Source of the DNA: Prorocentrum cordatum
Taxonomy: Eukaryota > Sar > Dinophyceae > Prorocentrales > Prorocentraceae
Length of the DNA: 64,000 nt
Assembly (NCBI GenBank): GCA_963575745.1
Contig: CAUYUJ010003429.1
Location: forward strand, 1 to 64,000
Direction of reading: 5' to 3'
Under the pieces are notes generated by a model that saw only the letters and a program-made list of their open reading frames with translations, was not told the DNA's origin and searched no databases. This document shows, piece after piece, positions 21,363-33,214 of this stretch (its first letter is position 1; each line of letters begins with the position of its first letter). Both the position numbers and the translations under genes were made by a program.

Positions 21363-21861
21363 ATGGGGGAGGCCATCGACCTGGGATCAGCGATACGTCG
21401 CCGATGGTTCGGCGATGGGCCCCCAATCGTGAATCCGCGGGACCCTGGCATGTCTGGGGTTTCTGGCGCCCATCGGCGATCAACCGGCGATTTGGGGTCG
21501 ACGCATCCCCTCTACGCCTATCCCCCCCTATCGTTGCCCTTGGGCTGCGTCCTTCACGCCGAACATCGCGACGCCCGTCGCCGCGCGCTTCTAACGCGGC
21601 GGAGGGGCGGCCGGGCCCGTCGGCGGGGCATGCGGCGGGGCAGCGCCGGCGTTTTCCAAAACGCCCGCCCGGTCAGGAAAGGCGCATGGGAGGTGCCTGC
21701 GGGCTGCCCAGGAGCCCTGAATCGTGGAAACGAACTATCTATTCCACGTTACTGACGGACTGCGACCCACCAGCAATGCAAGGGAAAGGGAGGAGAAGGA
21801 GGAGCAGGAGGAGGAGGCGCACCAACCGAAAAAGGGGGAGAGAGAGGTCGGATCTGTCCTC
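21363..21861. other. Junction between LINE-A and LINE-B
   Basis: GC-rich, no recognisable coding blocks. It contains the duplicated phrase TCGGCGAT. One of the LINE ends must lie here, but no tail or target duplication is evident. Confidence 0.35.
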
Positions 21862-24800
21862 TTACCCACCAGGCGCGGGCGGCGCCTGCGGCGGGAGCGG
21901 GGGCGGCGCCTGCGGCCGACCGAGCGGCGACCCAGCTGCGCGATGTGATCGCCGAGCCGCCGCGCGCAGTCGGGAATGGATGAGCGAGCGGAGATCGGCG
22001 GGAGATGGCGCGGCACGGGCCCTGAATACCTGGAAGGCATTACGCGTAGCATCGGGGGCAAAACAACTGCTCAACATAGCTTCGATGTCAGCGGGAAAAA
22101 GATGCGGGAGAAAACAAGAAAAATGACCACTGCCATATTCATCTCTGGGAAGTCTCCACCTACTTTTAAGAATGTTGCATCTGACAGGGCACGCGACATA
22201 GCGGGGCAAGTCGTCCCCATCGGAATTCCCACAGACGAATCGACACGCGCGAGGGATGCATCTTTACCGACGGGACGTGCCCCAAGCGTTAGACATAGCC
22301 TTAAGTCGACTTGTCATGCAGTGCGTCGGCAGAAACCGAGCACAGATATTTACACGCATAACTCGTAGGTCAAGAATACTGTCCGAAGGCTCAACTTTTC
22401 TTTACTCGTGGCTTGATAATGACAGTACAACTCGGGGGCGGATTGGCACGAATCAGGGCATTGCTAATGAAGTATTGTCAGGGAGCTGGTGCACAGAGCA
22501 GAACGAGTGGCACGCTTCGGTCATGGCGACCAAGTCATTCGCGATTGGCTGTCGTCTCCACAAGATACGAATGTCACCCTCCTGCGCCTCCCTCCTCATC
22601 CAATCGTCATAATGTTGAGATATCTGGCTGCGGGTCGCAGCTCCGACGATGCTTGCCCGCGACAAGATGCCGAGCCGCCGTGCGCATATTCCGTGGTCAA
22701 GCTCGTCAAGCGCAACAAGAACGCGGCAGGGGGGAAATTCATGTCTCGGGGCACATGTGCGTACATGTATTGTAACTTGTTCCACGCGACGGGCTCTTGC
22801 GGGTGGAACATGAAATTGCGCGACGCGAGATGCAACGGGGAGCGCATGGAGCGCATGAGTGCTGTAGCCCTTAGTACTGACCGAGTCCGTGTTGCATACT
22901 CCTCACTCGTAAGCTCCTGGAGCGCAAGTTAGTCAAGGCAGGGGCCCGGCTCCCATCGCGACTCCGAATCCCCACCCTCGTACTCATATACCACCCGCAA
23001 CGCGATATAACAAATTGGCGTATCCGAGTCCCAGCCTCTCCACATGGGGCGCCAGCCTCTGCGGGTGTCCTCCGATCGGGAAAGGCAGCTGGCACTGCGG
23101 AAGGTTGAGGATCAGGCCCGTGGCCAACCCCGTCTGGCACTGCGCCTTGCAGAGCGGCGGTAGGGCATAGACGAGGTCTGGGCTGCAGGCGCTTGAGTCG
23201 TCGGCGAATACACTGAGCACCATTGACAACTTGTGCGAATGTTCGTGTATTGTTGATGACCTTGTCGCAGCACAAGCAACACGTAATTCCACTCTCGCCC
23301 TGGTGTCACGCAGCGCTCGCACATTATAATGCACTCGTTAGACCCAGCGAATGCAACGTGCATCTTACAACTGCAGCGCAAGAACTCAATGGCGCGAGCG
23401 GCATGACGAGGAAGCCCTAGAACAATAAATACTCCAACTACGGACTGCTTAAATACGCTAGGACAAGCAATCTTCAGGTCGAACAGCGCAGCACCTGTTC
23501 TTTTTCAGTCATACATGCCTTGCCAAATCAGAAGATTGGCACCCATCCCGGTAGCACTGTCAATCAGCTGTCGGCCCTTCAGGGATCCGCGCTGGGAGCG
23601 GTGAGCCACGTCGCCAGCGACTTTACCGCGCGGTACTGTGATGCGCGAACTGATCAGCTCATTGTCGGCGCTGGACAAGGACAGCGGACGGGTCTGCGCA
23701 AGGGTCCGCGCCGCAATCGCACTGTCATTCGCGTCGCCCTTGGCAAGGGACGCAGCGCTGGACCCGTTCAAACTCTCAGGCGCCCCCCCCCCTCCTCCAT
23801 AATGTGCGCGCGTTTCCTGCGTGGGCGGTCCAGCCCCGCCTCCCCGGCGGCAATCCAGGCAGGGCTCGGCGTGCAATCTGGGCCTGGTGCTGAGTCCACC
23901 TTGGCCATTCATGCTGAGGCAGAGTCCAAGGATGGCAACGCCCCCCATCTGCGCGGCACTGGCTGTCATCATCAGGAATAGGGGGCACCGTCTCGAAAAG
24001 CCCCTCTCCATCTCCTCGGGATTCGGGGTGCCAGCTGTGAGAGCGCCCCCCCAGGAGGTCCCGCATGAGTTTAGCGCGGTCATCGGGGTCGTCTGTCGGG
24101 TTGCCATCCAAGTTTACAATCAGCCGCGCAAATATCTGCCTGCCTGCCGAGCGCCATGCGAGGGGCATTCTGTTAAACATGGCAATATGCGCCGCTGCCC
24201 TGGCGTCTCCTGAACTTGCGCCACGAGCTTCACGAGCAAGCAAATGTCTCCCCATCGCATCGGGACAATCGCGCATGTGCTGGCTTAGGAGGTCGTCGGA
24301 TCCAAGGCGATCGCTCCGCTGGTCTCCGCGGGGGGCCCTTGCGCTCGCGCAGTGCGGGGCGCCCTCCTTGAATTTCCTATGCCTCGACGCCCGCGCCGGG
24401 ATCCCGCTGGGGCCTTCGGGGGGGATTGCAGGCGCGCAGGCGCGCGCGGGCGCGCGATCGGATGGCGCAGTCAAGTCGGAGGCGGGCCACGCAGCGTCGG
24501 CGCGCTGGCAGCAGTCAAGAACTTCTTGGGCGCAGGGGGTAGTGTAAATTCTGTCTAGCCTGCCATCCGAACTGTCGCGCTCGCAAACGATGGGGCGCGT
24601 GCCATGATCTGTCAAAAGTTCGCCAAGATGCGGCAAACTGGACGTGAAGGCCGACGCGAGTCGATTCGTGGACGGCCCATCTTCGCCCGCCAACGCGCGC
24701 GGGAGCGCCCCTCCCAAGCCTGGGGCGGCGACGTCTCCCAAGACATACGTAGCGGCAGAAGAGGGGGGCGAGATAGAACTGCGCAGGCGCTCAGAAATCC

Positions 24801-26504
24801 CCTCGATTTCACCTTCGCCCCAGTCTGGCGCCGCGTGGACATGGGTCAGCTGCAGGGTGCCCCGAGACCCCATCCAAGGAGATGCCGAGCACGCGCTCAG
24901 CGCATAGAAGGCGAACATCAGCGCGGTTGAAAAGGCCCAGCAGCGCGCGTGATATGAAGATGGCGACTCCACCAGCGTTCGCCGAGGAACAGGACGAAGC
25001 GAATGGAACATGCGACCTCAACTCCTTCTTACGCTGATCAACGTCTTCTGGACCCCGCGACTCTTTTGCGCCCCGTCAACGTCATGCGCGGCAAGAAGGG
25101 CATGCATATTACAATGCCTGTTGCGAAGGCACTGCGGGCCGGTGAAGACTGACCCGAAGAAAGTCCAACAATTCCACGCGGCGATGCTGGATATTTTGGA
25201 ACACCTGAATGGAATAGAACAGGGCGAAGGCGAGGGGGGGAGGAAGCACTGCTGGGCGGGGAACTTAAATTCCCACCGGATTCACCAAGTACTGCGCATT
25301 CGCGCGCCACTGGCAGCGACCCCTTCCGCCCCCGGGGACTTCCCTTGCCGATCGCGCTGCGGTTATGCATTCTTACGCATTGCCTGTGGATGCTGCCTCG
25401 ATGGTGCCAAGCGCGCGCTCGCTGCTGATGCCCTGGCCCCCGCGCCCCCCGGCGATCGGGTGGAACTCTTCAATCGGGCTACGTTTCTTCGTGCATTTCA
25501 CCAACTCCCAGACGTCATCGTTCGAGCGCGCGATGAAAACTCCCGTGAAGCCGTTGACGCCCAATCGACATGTCGGGCCCTGCTTGCTCGACTTCTTCAA
25601 CTCAGCAAGAAATGGCTCGAATTTGGCATTGAGTGCGCGCTGCCGCATCCGCGCGTCAATCGGAAGGCCCGGGTGGCGCCTGCTGGCCGCGACCATCTTG
25701 GTCCTGGGGTCGATGCACTCGTGGCCGCCGTCGTCATTGCATCTGGCCTGGAACGTCTTGGCTGCAACTGCCGCCGGGAACGTGATTTTATAGCTCTGGG
25801 AGGCGCCGTGGTAGAAGACTTGAACTGTCTCAAGTATTTGACCGTGCCTCAGCTCAACCGTTTCTTTGAAGTGCTTCTCCCGGACTGACCGAAGGACTGG
25901 GCGAGGAAACGTGCCGACGCAGCGCGCCTTCGGGTCGACAGGGGCCCGCCCGCCTGGGCCACGCATGCCTCCAGCACGCCATGTCTCCGACAACTTCCCA
26001 AGCCCCGCTGGAGACACTTCCACCATCACATGTGACCGAACTTCTCGACGATCCAGCACGTAAACCATTCGATTGTTGTTGCATGCGCTCCAACTTCACA
26101 TCAACTGTGGCATTGACCGCTGTATCGATAAACCCCGGCGCACTCTCCACCACCATCAATCGCTCATGTACATGCTGCAGATTATTATCATACCTCCCCA
26201 TGGCACCGCGAAAACATGAAAATTCCTGCTGCACATTCTGTTCCATGACCGTGAGGTTGTTATTGGTCGCTCTTCACCTCCTTAATCATTTCCTTCATCC
26301 AGCTGGGCGGGCGCTCAGGCTCGGGACTGATGTCGATGCGGATCCTGTGGTGGCTGCGATCCCGACGCTCGCTGCTGCCAGAGCTCGCACCCCGCCTGCT
26401 TCGAAGCGCCGAGGAGGAAGGATGTGGGCTCATGCTCGGAGATCGACCTGGCGAGTAGGAGTCACGACAGTTTTCTTGCATGACTTCTTCGCTCTGGGAC
26501 CCAT
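21862..26504 (-). pseudogene. LINE-A: ORF1, AP endonuclease and RT, many frameshifts
   Basis: Minus strand, in order. ORF1 starts with ATG at 26504 (MGPRAKKSCKK), shifts frame, and continues to 25373 with SYKITFPAAVAAKTFQARCN, RLGVNGFTGVFIA and NDDVWELVKCTKK. The endonuclease (about 25021-23776) shows AGGVAIFISRAL, ATYVLGDVAAPGLGG (GDFN block altered), DGRLDRIYTT and SDRAPARACAP (SDH block with H changed). RT follows with SAPGPDC (about 23885), RPLSLSSADNELISS and SQRGSLKGRQLIDS (to 23570), and VFADDSSA (about 23215), an intact FADD box. The C-terminal region to 21862 contains a Cys/His-rich piece. The gene order is that of an APE-type LINE. Every domain is frame-broken, so this copy is inactive. 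Confidence 0.8.
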
Positions 26505-27945
26505 GATGCTAGCACTGCGCGCGCTGTCCCAACCAGGAGCTGGAAAACACAGTTTACCCAGGCAGGGCAAGGCAGGAGAGACTGGCAGAGGCTTAAGTGT
26601 ACGTGCGTTGGCGAACGAAGGGATACTATTCAGGGGCCTGCCCCCAAGAGCTAGATCCTGAGCCTCCCCTCGGCTAGGAGCAAGCTCGGAGCGCCAGGGA
26701 CGCGTTTAAAACTTGAGTCAACATGGCCAAGGAGGAGGTGGAGGAGGATGAAGAAAAGGAGGAGGAGGAGGAGGAGCAGGAGGGGGCGAGCCTGTTCCCC
26801 GCCGAGAGAAACCGGGGAGGGGGCGAGGCCAAAAATAAAGACCTCCTGAGGATACTTGGAGCCACCTGCGGGGCCCCGGGGAAACGTACCTGGAGGCACG
26901 TGCCCGCGGGCTGCCCAGCGCAGGTGCCTGGAGGTGCCCCGCAGGCGAGCGCCGCCCGCAGAGCGCGGCAGGCGGCGGCCGGCGAGCGGCCCTGCGCGGC
27001 GCCCCACCGCCGCAGGCGCAGCACCCCGAGACGTCAGGTGGGCGCAGGGCGGGCTCGCAGGGACGCCGCGACCACGCAGCGGCGCCGCCCAGCAGCGTCG
27101 TGGAGATCCCCGCCAGCGGGAGACCGAGCGCCCAGCGGCCGCCCGCCTGCGTCGCCCGCCCGGGCACGGAGTGGACACCGCGGCCGCGGGGCGAGGAGGG
27201 GAGAGGCGAACGCAGGGGAGTAAACGGAGGGCCGACGACGCCAACGATCCGAACATGATCGATGGCGAACAAGAGGAGATGAGCAGGAGATGAGGAGGAG
27301 GAGGAGGAGGCGGAGGAGGAAAAGGAGGAGGAGGAGGAGGACGACGAAGAGGAGGAGGGAGAGGAGGAAGAGACCCCCTCCTCCCCCTCCCTCATTTCCC
27401 TGAAGAAGGAGGGGGGGGCAGGCCTCTTGAGGACGAAACAGGCGAAACGACTCATTATTCGAACACCCTCCTCCTCCATCCTCCCCCTCCTCCTCCTCCA
27501 TTCTCCTCCTCCCTCTCCATTCTCCTCCTCCTCCTCCTCCTCCTCCATTATCCTCCTCCTCCTCCTCCTCCTCCTCCTCCTCCTCCTCCATCCTCCTCCA
27601 TCCACCTCCATCCACTTCCTCCATCCTCCTCCTCCTCCTTCTCCACACGCAAAAGAAAGGCGGGTCCCGGACGAAACAGGTACTGGAGTGCCGTTTCCTA
27701 ATTTTCTGGGCCCTGGGGTCCTCCAGTAGAGCCGGGACCGTCCAATGGTCCATCGGGACGAGAAGCGATTCAAGGGTCAAAGGGAAAGCTCCCAGGGTGG
27801 AGGGTCTATGTCCCTCAGGACCCCTACTCTTTTTACAACAACATCGCGAACCATAAGGTCGACAGGGGTAAACCGGGAACACCGCATAAGCCGACCTGCA
27901 ATAAGCAAACTCATGCATAGACAAACTCTGATTTATCAAAGGGGT
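26505..27945. other. Microsatellites and unassigned sequence
   Basis: GGA tracts at 26722-26785 and 27288-27370 and a TCC tract at 27466-27645; the GGA and TCC runs face each other and could pair. 26800-27250 is GC-rich and 27660-27945 ordinary. No gene supported. Confidence 0.5.
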
Positions 27946-29185
27946 GCCTGGCGTGCTAGACCCTCTCGGTTGTGGTTTTGGCTCTTTTTCCCAAAGAACT
28001 CCCCCTGGGGCTCCGGCGCGTCCCGCCGGTCACCCAGAAGACCCGGTTGCAAACGGTTTTCCTGCCCCAGACGGCCCTAAGATGGCCTCCAAGACGGCCA
28101 AGATGCCTCCAAGGCGGCCAAAATTGCCTCCAAGACGGCTCAGATGGCCCCAACATGTCTCCAAGACGGCCCAAGATGTACCCAAGACGGCCTAAGATAG
28201 CCTGACGATGGCCCAAGACGGCCCAAGAGGCCCCCAAGAGGCCTCCAAGAGGTCCTCCAGGAAGGCCCCGAAGAGACCAAAAGCATTCAGTGTCCTTAGA
28301 ATTTTGAAGGACTTTGGAATTTACTTCTTCTCGGCATTCCGACGGCTCAAGACGGCCCAAGAGGCCCCCAAGATCGCCCAAGAGGCCCCCAAGAGGGCCC
28401 CATGACGGCCCAAGTGGCCTCCAAGACGGCCCCAAGACGGCCCAAGAGTCCTCCAACACGCCCAAGATGGCCTCCAAGACGCCAAAGATGGCCTCCAAGA
28501 CGGCCCCGAAGCGCCCCAAGAGGGCCCCAAGTCAGCCCATAGAGGCCCCCAAGACGCCTCCCGACGGCGTCAGACGTGCCAGGAACCCGCCAAAGATGGC
28601 CGAAGTTGGCTCGAAGCTGGCCCAATGAGGCTCCCAAGATGGCCCCAAGACGGCCCTGGAGCATTCCAAGAGGGCCCCAAGTCGGCCCATGGGGCCCCCC
28701 AAACGGCTTCCGACGGCGTCAGACGGACCAGGGGCCCACCAAGACGGCCGAAGATGGCACTAAGATGGCCCAAGACGGCCCAAAAGGCCTCCAAGAGGGC
28801 CTCCAGGAAAGCCCGAAAAGGCCACAATGAGTGATGTCCCAAGAGTTTTTGAAGGATTGTGGCATTTGCTTGTTTTCGGCCTTCCGATGACCCGAGACAG
28901 ACCAAGTGCCCCCAAAGATCGCCCAAGAGGCCCAAGACACGGCCCAAGAGGCCCCAAGACGGCCCAAGAGGTCTCCAAGACGCTCAAGATGGCCACCAAG
29001 ATGGCCCAAAAGCCCTCCAAGACGCCCTCCAAGAAGGCTCAACAGGGTCAAAATGGCCTCCAGACGGCCAAGATGACCTTCAAGATGCCCACGTGTTCCC
29101 CGAAGGCTCTCCAAACCGACTCGGGGAACACATGGTCCGATAGCTTGGCAGGTCTGGCCCCAACGTTCGGCCACATAGGCGCTTC
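27946..29185 (+). repeat. CCAAGA-GGCC module 1
   Basis: Begins with GGGTGCCTGGCGTGCT, CTCCCCCTGGGGCT and AGAAGACCCGGTTGC, then about 1 kb of CCAAGA-GGCC phrases, and ends with CACGTGTTCCCCGAAGG and AACACATGGTCCGAT. The same start and end recur in module 2 (29256-30210). Inside are T-rich islands at 28283-28345 and 28827-28885 (TTTTGAAGGA, TTCTCGGCATTCCGACGG) and a ~147-bp direct repeat (28525 and 28672) with GACGGCGTCAGACG. It looks like a composite repeat with defined ends rather than drifting simple sequence. Occasional long open frames are artefacts of the repeat. Confidence 0.75.
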
Positions 29186-29255
29186 CAAAAAAGGCAGGGG
29201 GCGGCGGTGATTCGCCGTAGGCGTCTTCGATCCGCCGCCCCCTTTTGGCTTGCCA

Positions 29256-30210
29256 CGGGGGTGCCCAGCGTGCTGAACATTCTGCTGAGAGGCTTTCGGT
29301 TCTTTTTAACACTCCCCCTGAGGCTTCGGACCAGCGCGCCGGCCAACCGGAAGACGTGGTTGCGAAGGTTTCTCCAGCTCCACACGGCCCCCAAATGGCC
29401 CAAGATGGGCTCTCAGACGGCCAAGACGGCCTCCAAGTTCGCCCAAGAGGGTCCAAGATGGCCTCCAAGACGGCCCAAGAGTCCAAGATGCCTCTAAGTT
29501 CGCCCAAGAAGCCTCTAAGGCGGCAAAAAACGGGCCCAGAGGCCTCCAAGAGGTCTCCAAGACGGGTCAAGAGGCATCCAAGAGGTCATCCAGGAGGGCC
29601 GAAGGTCAAACGCATTGATTTTCGTTAGTTGTTTGAAGGATTTGTGCGTTTGAATCTTTTCCACTTCAGACTGCCCTAGACGGCCCAAGAGGCCCCGATA
29701 TGGCCCCAAAGGCCACCAAGATAACACCATGACGGCGCAAGAGACCTCCAAGACGGCCCCAAGAGGGTCCCAATACGGCCCACGAGGTCTCCGAGACGCC
29801 CAACATGGCCTCCAAGACAGCCCTGCAACGCCCCGAGAGCCTCAAATCGGTTCAGAGAGGCATCCAAGATTGCTTCCGACCGCTTCAGACGGGCCAGGAA
29901 CGCTCTAAGACGTCCAAAGAGGCCCCCAAGAAGTTCCAAAAGGCCTCCAAGAGACCGAGGATGATCCCAACAGGCCTCCAAAAGGCTCCTAGGAAGCTCT
30001 CAGGGGGCCCTAGGGTGTCCCAAGCGGCCTCCTCCTCTTCCTCCTCCTCCTCCTCCTTCTCCTCCTACTCCTCCTCATCCTCCATTTATCCTGTCTCTCC
30101 TCCGCCTCGTCTTTCTCCCCCGCGTGTTCCCCGAAGTGTTTCTACAGCGGCTGTGGAAACACATGGTCCGATCGCTCGGCAAAGCTCTGGCCACGACGCT
30201 CGGCCGCATG
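29256..30210 (+). repeat. CCAAGA-GGCC module 2
   Basis: Head GGTGCCCAGCGTGCTGAAC, CTCCCCCTGAGGCTTCGGAC and GGAAGACGTGGTTGCGAAGG; repeat body with a T-rich island at 29615-29675; TCC tract at 30022-30085; tail GCGTGTTCCCCGAAG and AACACATGGTCCGATCG at 30121-30180. Head and tail align with module 1, so the unit is about 1-1.2 kb and present as two adjacent copies. Confidence 0.75.
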
Positions 30211-30609
30211 GGTGAGGCGTCTTCGACCATCGAGGCGCACCCCTAAAGAATCCCATGGGCCACCGGCGACCCCACGGAAGTCGAAAGTGAGCCTGGTAAC
30301 TCAAATGGGGCATATAGCCTGGCAGATTGCATCCATCGCTCTGCTGTGAAGGTACAGTGTGAGGGGTGGATGGGTAAGATAGGATAAGATCGATGTAATG
30401 ATCTTTCCAGCACATAGCGAACACTCGCGGCGTCCGGGCAAATAGGGCGCGCGTGCCTTGAGCCCAAGGCAGCGGCGCGCGAGCTATGCTCCCGATACTG
30501 TAACATCTCCCAAAGAGCTACCCTTAAAGTCGGGAGGGGAGGAGACGGAGAGCATAGTCGCACGCAAAGATCGCGCGCACGACTGTTTGCAAAGAACAGA
30601 AACAGTGCG

Positions 30610-30861
30610 TACAGTCTGGTCAAAAACCAGACTGTAAGGCGAGTTTCCTCGCAAAGTATTTCGCGCAAGTACAAGACAACCCCTTCAAATACTGAAGGGC
30701 TATCGGCTCAGTTAGAGGTAGGCCAAAATTAGGCCATACCTCACCAAGCAAACGTGTATTAAGGCAGAGAGCCTGAGTTGTACAAAGCCGGCTCGTTGCC
30801 AGGCGTGAAATATAAGGCTCGTTTCCGAGCAACTAGAGGGGCGCCTTTATAGCAGGCGCCC
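30610..30861 (-). other. Hairpin-rich 3' non-coding region of the copia-type element
   Basis: In the 290 nt after the element's stop codon at least six inverted repeats follow one another: 30610-30636 (11-bp perfect stem TACAGTCTGGT, 5-nt loop), 30639-30652 and 30817-30830 (GNRA-type 14-mers), 30681-30699 (7-bp CCCTTCA stem), 30715-30742 (10 bp with one bulge) and 30839-30861 (8-bp GGGCGCCT stem). A decayed 14-mer lies near 30791. The density and perfection suggest structured RNA. Sense-strand TATAAAG lies in the last loop; whether it is a promoter is unknown. No matching LTR partner was found near 44.5 kb. Confidence 0.7.
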
Positions 30862-30898
30862 GCGCTGGCAAACTGGACCGCGGGGCAACAAGGACAGG

Positions 30899-33214
30899 CT
30901 AACATTGATTAGACTTAGGTTTGTCTCTGTCCTCAGGACCCCGAAAGGGAACAAATTGCTTCACGTCATACTTAAATGACTGAGTGCCTGACATCACTTC
31001 CAGAAGCAGCTCCCGATCGATGCTTCCCTTTGTATGCCCATCTGCGGTCATATCCCTAGTATCACACCATTGCACGTTATGTACTATACCTATATCCATG
31101 ACCTCACGTATCCAACTGATATGTCCAAGCAGAGTCCGTTCTGTAGGTATTTTGAGATCCCTGCTTGATAAAGATTTGTAGACGGACTCGGCGTCTATGG
31201 TAAGAGAGACTTTGATAGCAAGGCCTCCAACTTCACGCATGTCTCGTAGTTGTCGTGGAGTCAAAGCCCCTGCCTTAAGCTCGTGGAGAGTAATGAGCGT
31301 AGGGTAACACTCATCAAGGTTATGTGCGGCTGCAAGTGCCTCCGCAGCATAACTGGACCTCACCTGTAATCGGTGTGATTTGCATAGTCCGTCACAAAGG
31401 TGAACGACGGACTTGCCTTGGGGCGAGTTTCCTCGCCGTAGTGCGTTGGCCCCGCGTATGCCGTAGCCCTTGGTCTCGTCATCCTCCTCCCCGGTAAGCT
31501 TCCGATACCCCGAATCGCTATGGATGTCAACTTCATTCGTTGGCTTCATCCGAGGGAAGGTGATGCGTTTCGGACTGCTGATCAGATTTCGCGTTACAGC
31601 ATTCAAACGTCTGACTTGTAAATTGGTGGGCTCTTGAATTTTCTGAAGAGAGACCACGTATACCATAAGCCAGATTTGGGTAAGAAGGGCATAGGCGAGG
31701 GCTCCTCGCAGGCTGACGAACATGTCGGCAATGAGTTTCGTGGCTTTGGCGTCGGCCGCCGCTCCTGTAAGTTCTGGGCGCGTGATAGGACGTAGTTGTT
31801 TGATATGCTCGTCCTGGTCCATGATCACATCCCCCTGATCATTCTTAGTGTAGCGAACGGCGCAGTTCGTATATGCGTGCTTGTTAAGCTTGCATTTGCC
31901 AAAGACCTTTTCGACACGTTGTACATAGTCGTCTATGTTTTTCTCTAGACCTGTCATGTTAATATCATCGACATGTTTTGCCGTCAGAAGGTCTTGGCTG
32001 CATTCAAATTCAGGATCGTAGCTGGTCGGTGCAAGTCCTATAGCTCGTGTGGTCGTACGAAGTTTGAGAGAGAACGCTCTTGGAGCGTCCTTAGTACCCG
32101 TTCCTGGTTTGAGGCATCTAAGACAGCGTCGACTTTCGTCGTAGGATTAGAAGCCGGGTAAGGTACGAAGTACCTGAGCGCTTCCTGGTGGAAGAGTAAA
32201 GCAGACCATGCGAGTTTCCTCGCCGGTGGCATGGGCAAGTTCCTCATAGGTCAAACCTTTTAGGAACGCCTTATCGATATCCATGGATGCTAAGATCCAC
32301 TCTGGATGACATGCCGCTTCACTTGCCAGGAGTCGTTGGGACTGCCTTCGGGCGGTTCCCGAGAATGTTTCCACATCAAAAGCCTCAGTATCCATAAATC
32401 CACGAAGGACCAGTCTGAGACGAATGGTTTTAACGTTCTCGGTACCCATCTTTACGAACTTCCACTTGTATACGTATCTGGATGTCATGATGTTGGAGGC
32501 TTTGGATAAATCGTACATCTCAAAGCATCGGTTATCAATCCAGATTTTGAGCTCAGTATATAAGGCTTCGCTAACCTTCTTTGGATGTGCTGCTATGTCA
32601 GCTTTGGTCAGTAGATCATCTTCTTTGACAGCCACAGCGCGTTTAGCAGCAGAGGATACATACACTCTCATCGTTGCGACCATATCGGTATCGAGCTGTG
32701 CAAGCTGAGTCTGATCCAACACTATTTTTGACATTTCTGATGTAAAGCATAGTTCAACGTAAGGACCGTATTCATCACTGTCTAGAGAGTAGCTCTCGTC
32801 GGTTGTGTTTGAACAAAGAGATACTAGACAGGACTCACATGATTTCGGCTCGTCTCCGAGCATATCTGATGATGTAATATCATCTTCGTCCACAGATGCT
32901 GAAACCAAAACACATTGGTCGGGCAGCATAGTTGTTGGGACGCAATGCAGATAATCATCGGTAATCGTCGTAGGATGAAGGTCCATACGTAGCTCGTCGT
33001 ACCACTCTTCCAGCATCATAGCTTCGATATTGTGTTCCTCATTTTCCTCATAGATTGTCGACAGACGGCCTTCGCTCGGCGATGAAGCGTCTGGTGTGTC
33101 TGGAGAAGGCCTGTTTCCAGGCGACTCGTGTTCTCCAGACGTGTTGCTTGGATGCTGATATTTAGCCAAATCGTCGTGGAATCCTAAAAGGAAGGAACAC
33201 GTGAAGTCAAGCAT
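30899..33214 (-). pseudogene. Copia-type element: reverse transcriptase and RNase H
   Basis: Minus strand, one frame from 33214 to 30899 broken by a single TAA at 32147-32149. Before the stop: a negatively charged N-terminal linker, then SRYVYKWKFVK, RLRLVLRGFMD and ASMDIDKAFLKG (first catalytic Asp), ending LPPGSAQVLRTLPGF. After the stop the RT continues with LKPGTGTKDAPRAFSLKL and KHVDDINMTG, where HVDD stands for YVDD. The RNase H follows: DIHSDSGYRK (Asp148 counted from the Met at 31957), AAEALAA (Glu206), TIDAESV (Asp255) and DMTADGHTKG (Asp306). These are the Ty1/copia RVT_2 and RNase H signatures. Apart from the TAA the region looks intact, suggesting a recently disabled copy. Confidence 0.9.

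Noticed and set aside
25010-25888. 292-codon plus-strand frame
   Set aside because: It is the antisense of the LINE-A ORF1 and endonuclease, which have recognisable motifs on the minus strand.
28314-29570. 100-280-codon frames in the CCAAGA-GGCC blocks
   Set aside because: They consist of repeated GPSWGPLG or KTAQEAPK words produced by the repeat on either strand.
30839-30861. Bacterial-type terminator at the GGGCGCCT stem
   Set aside because: The sequence is eukaryotic nuclear DNA and no T run follows; it is treated as part of the hairpin-rich 3' region.
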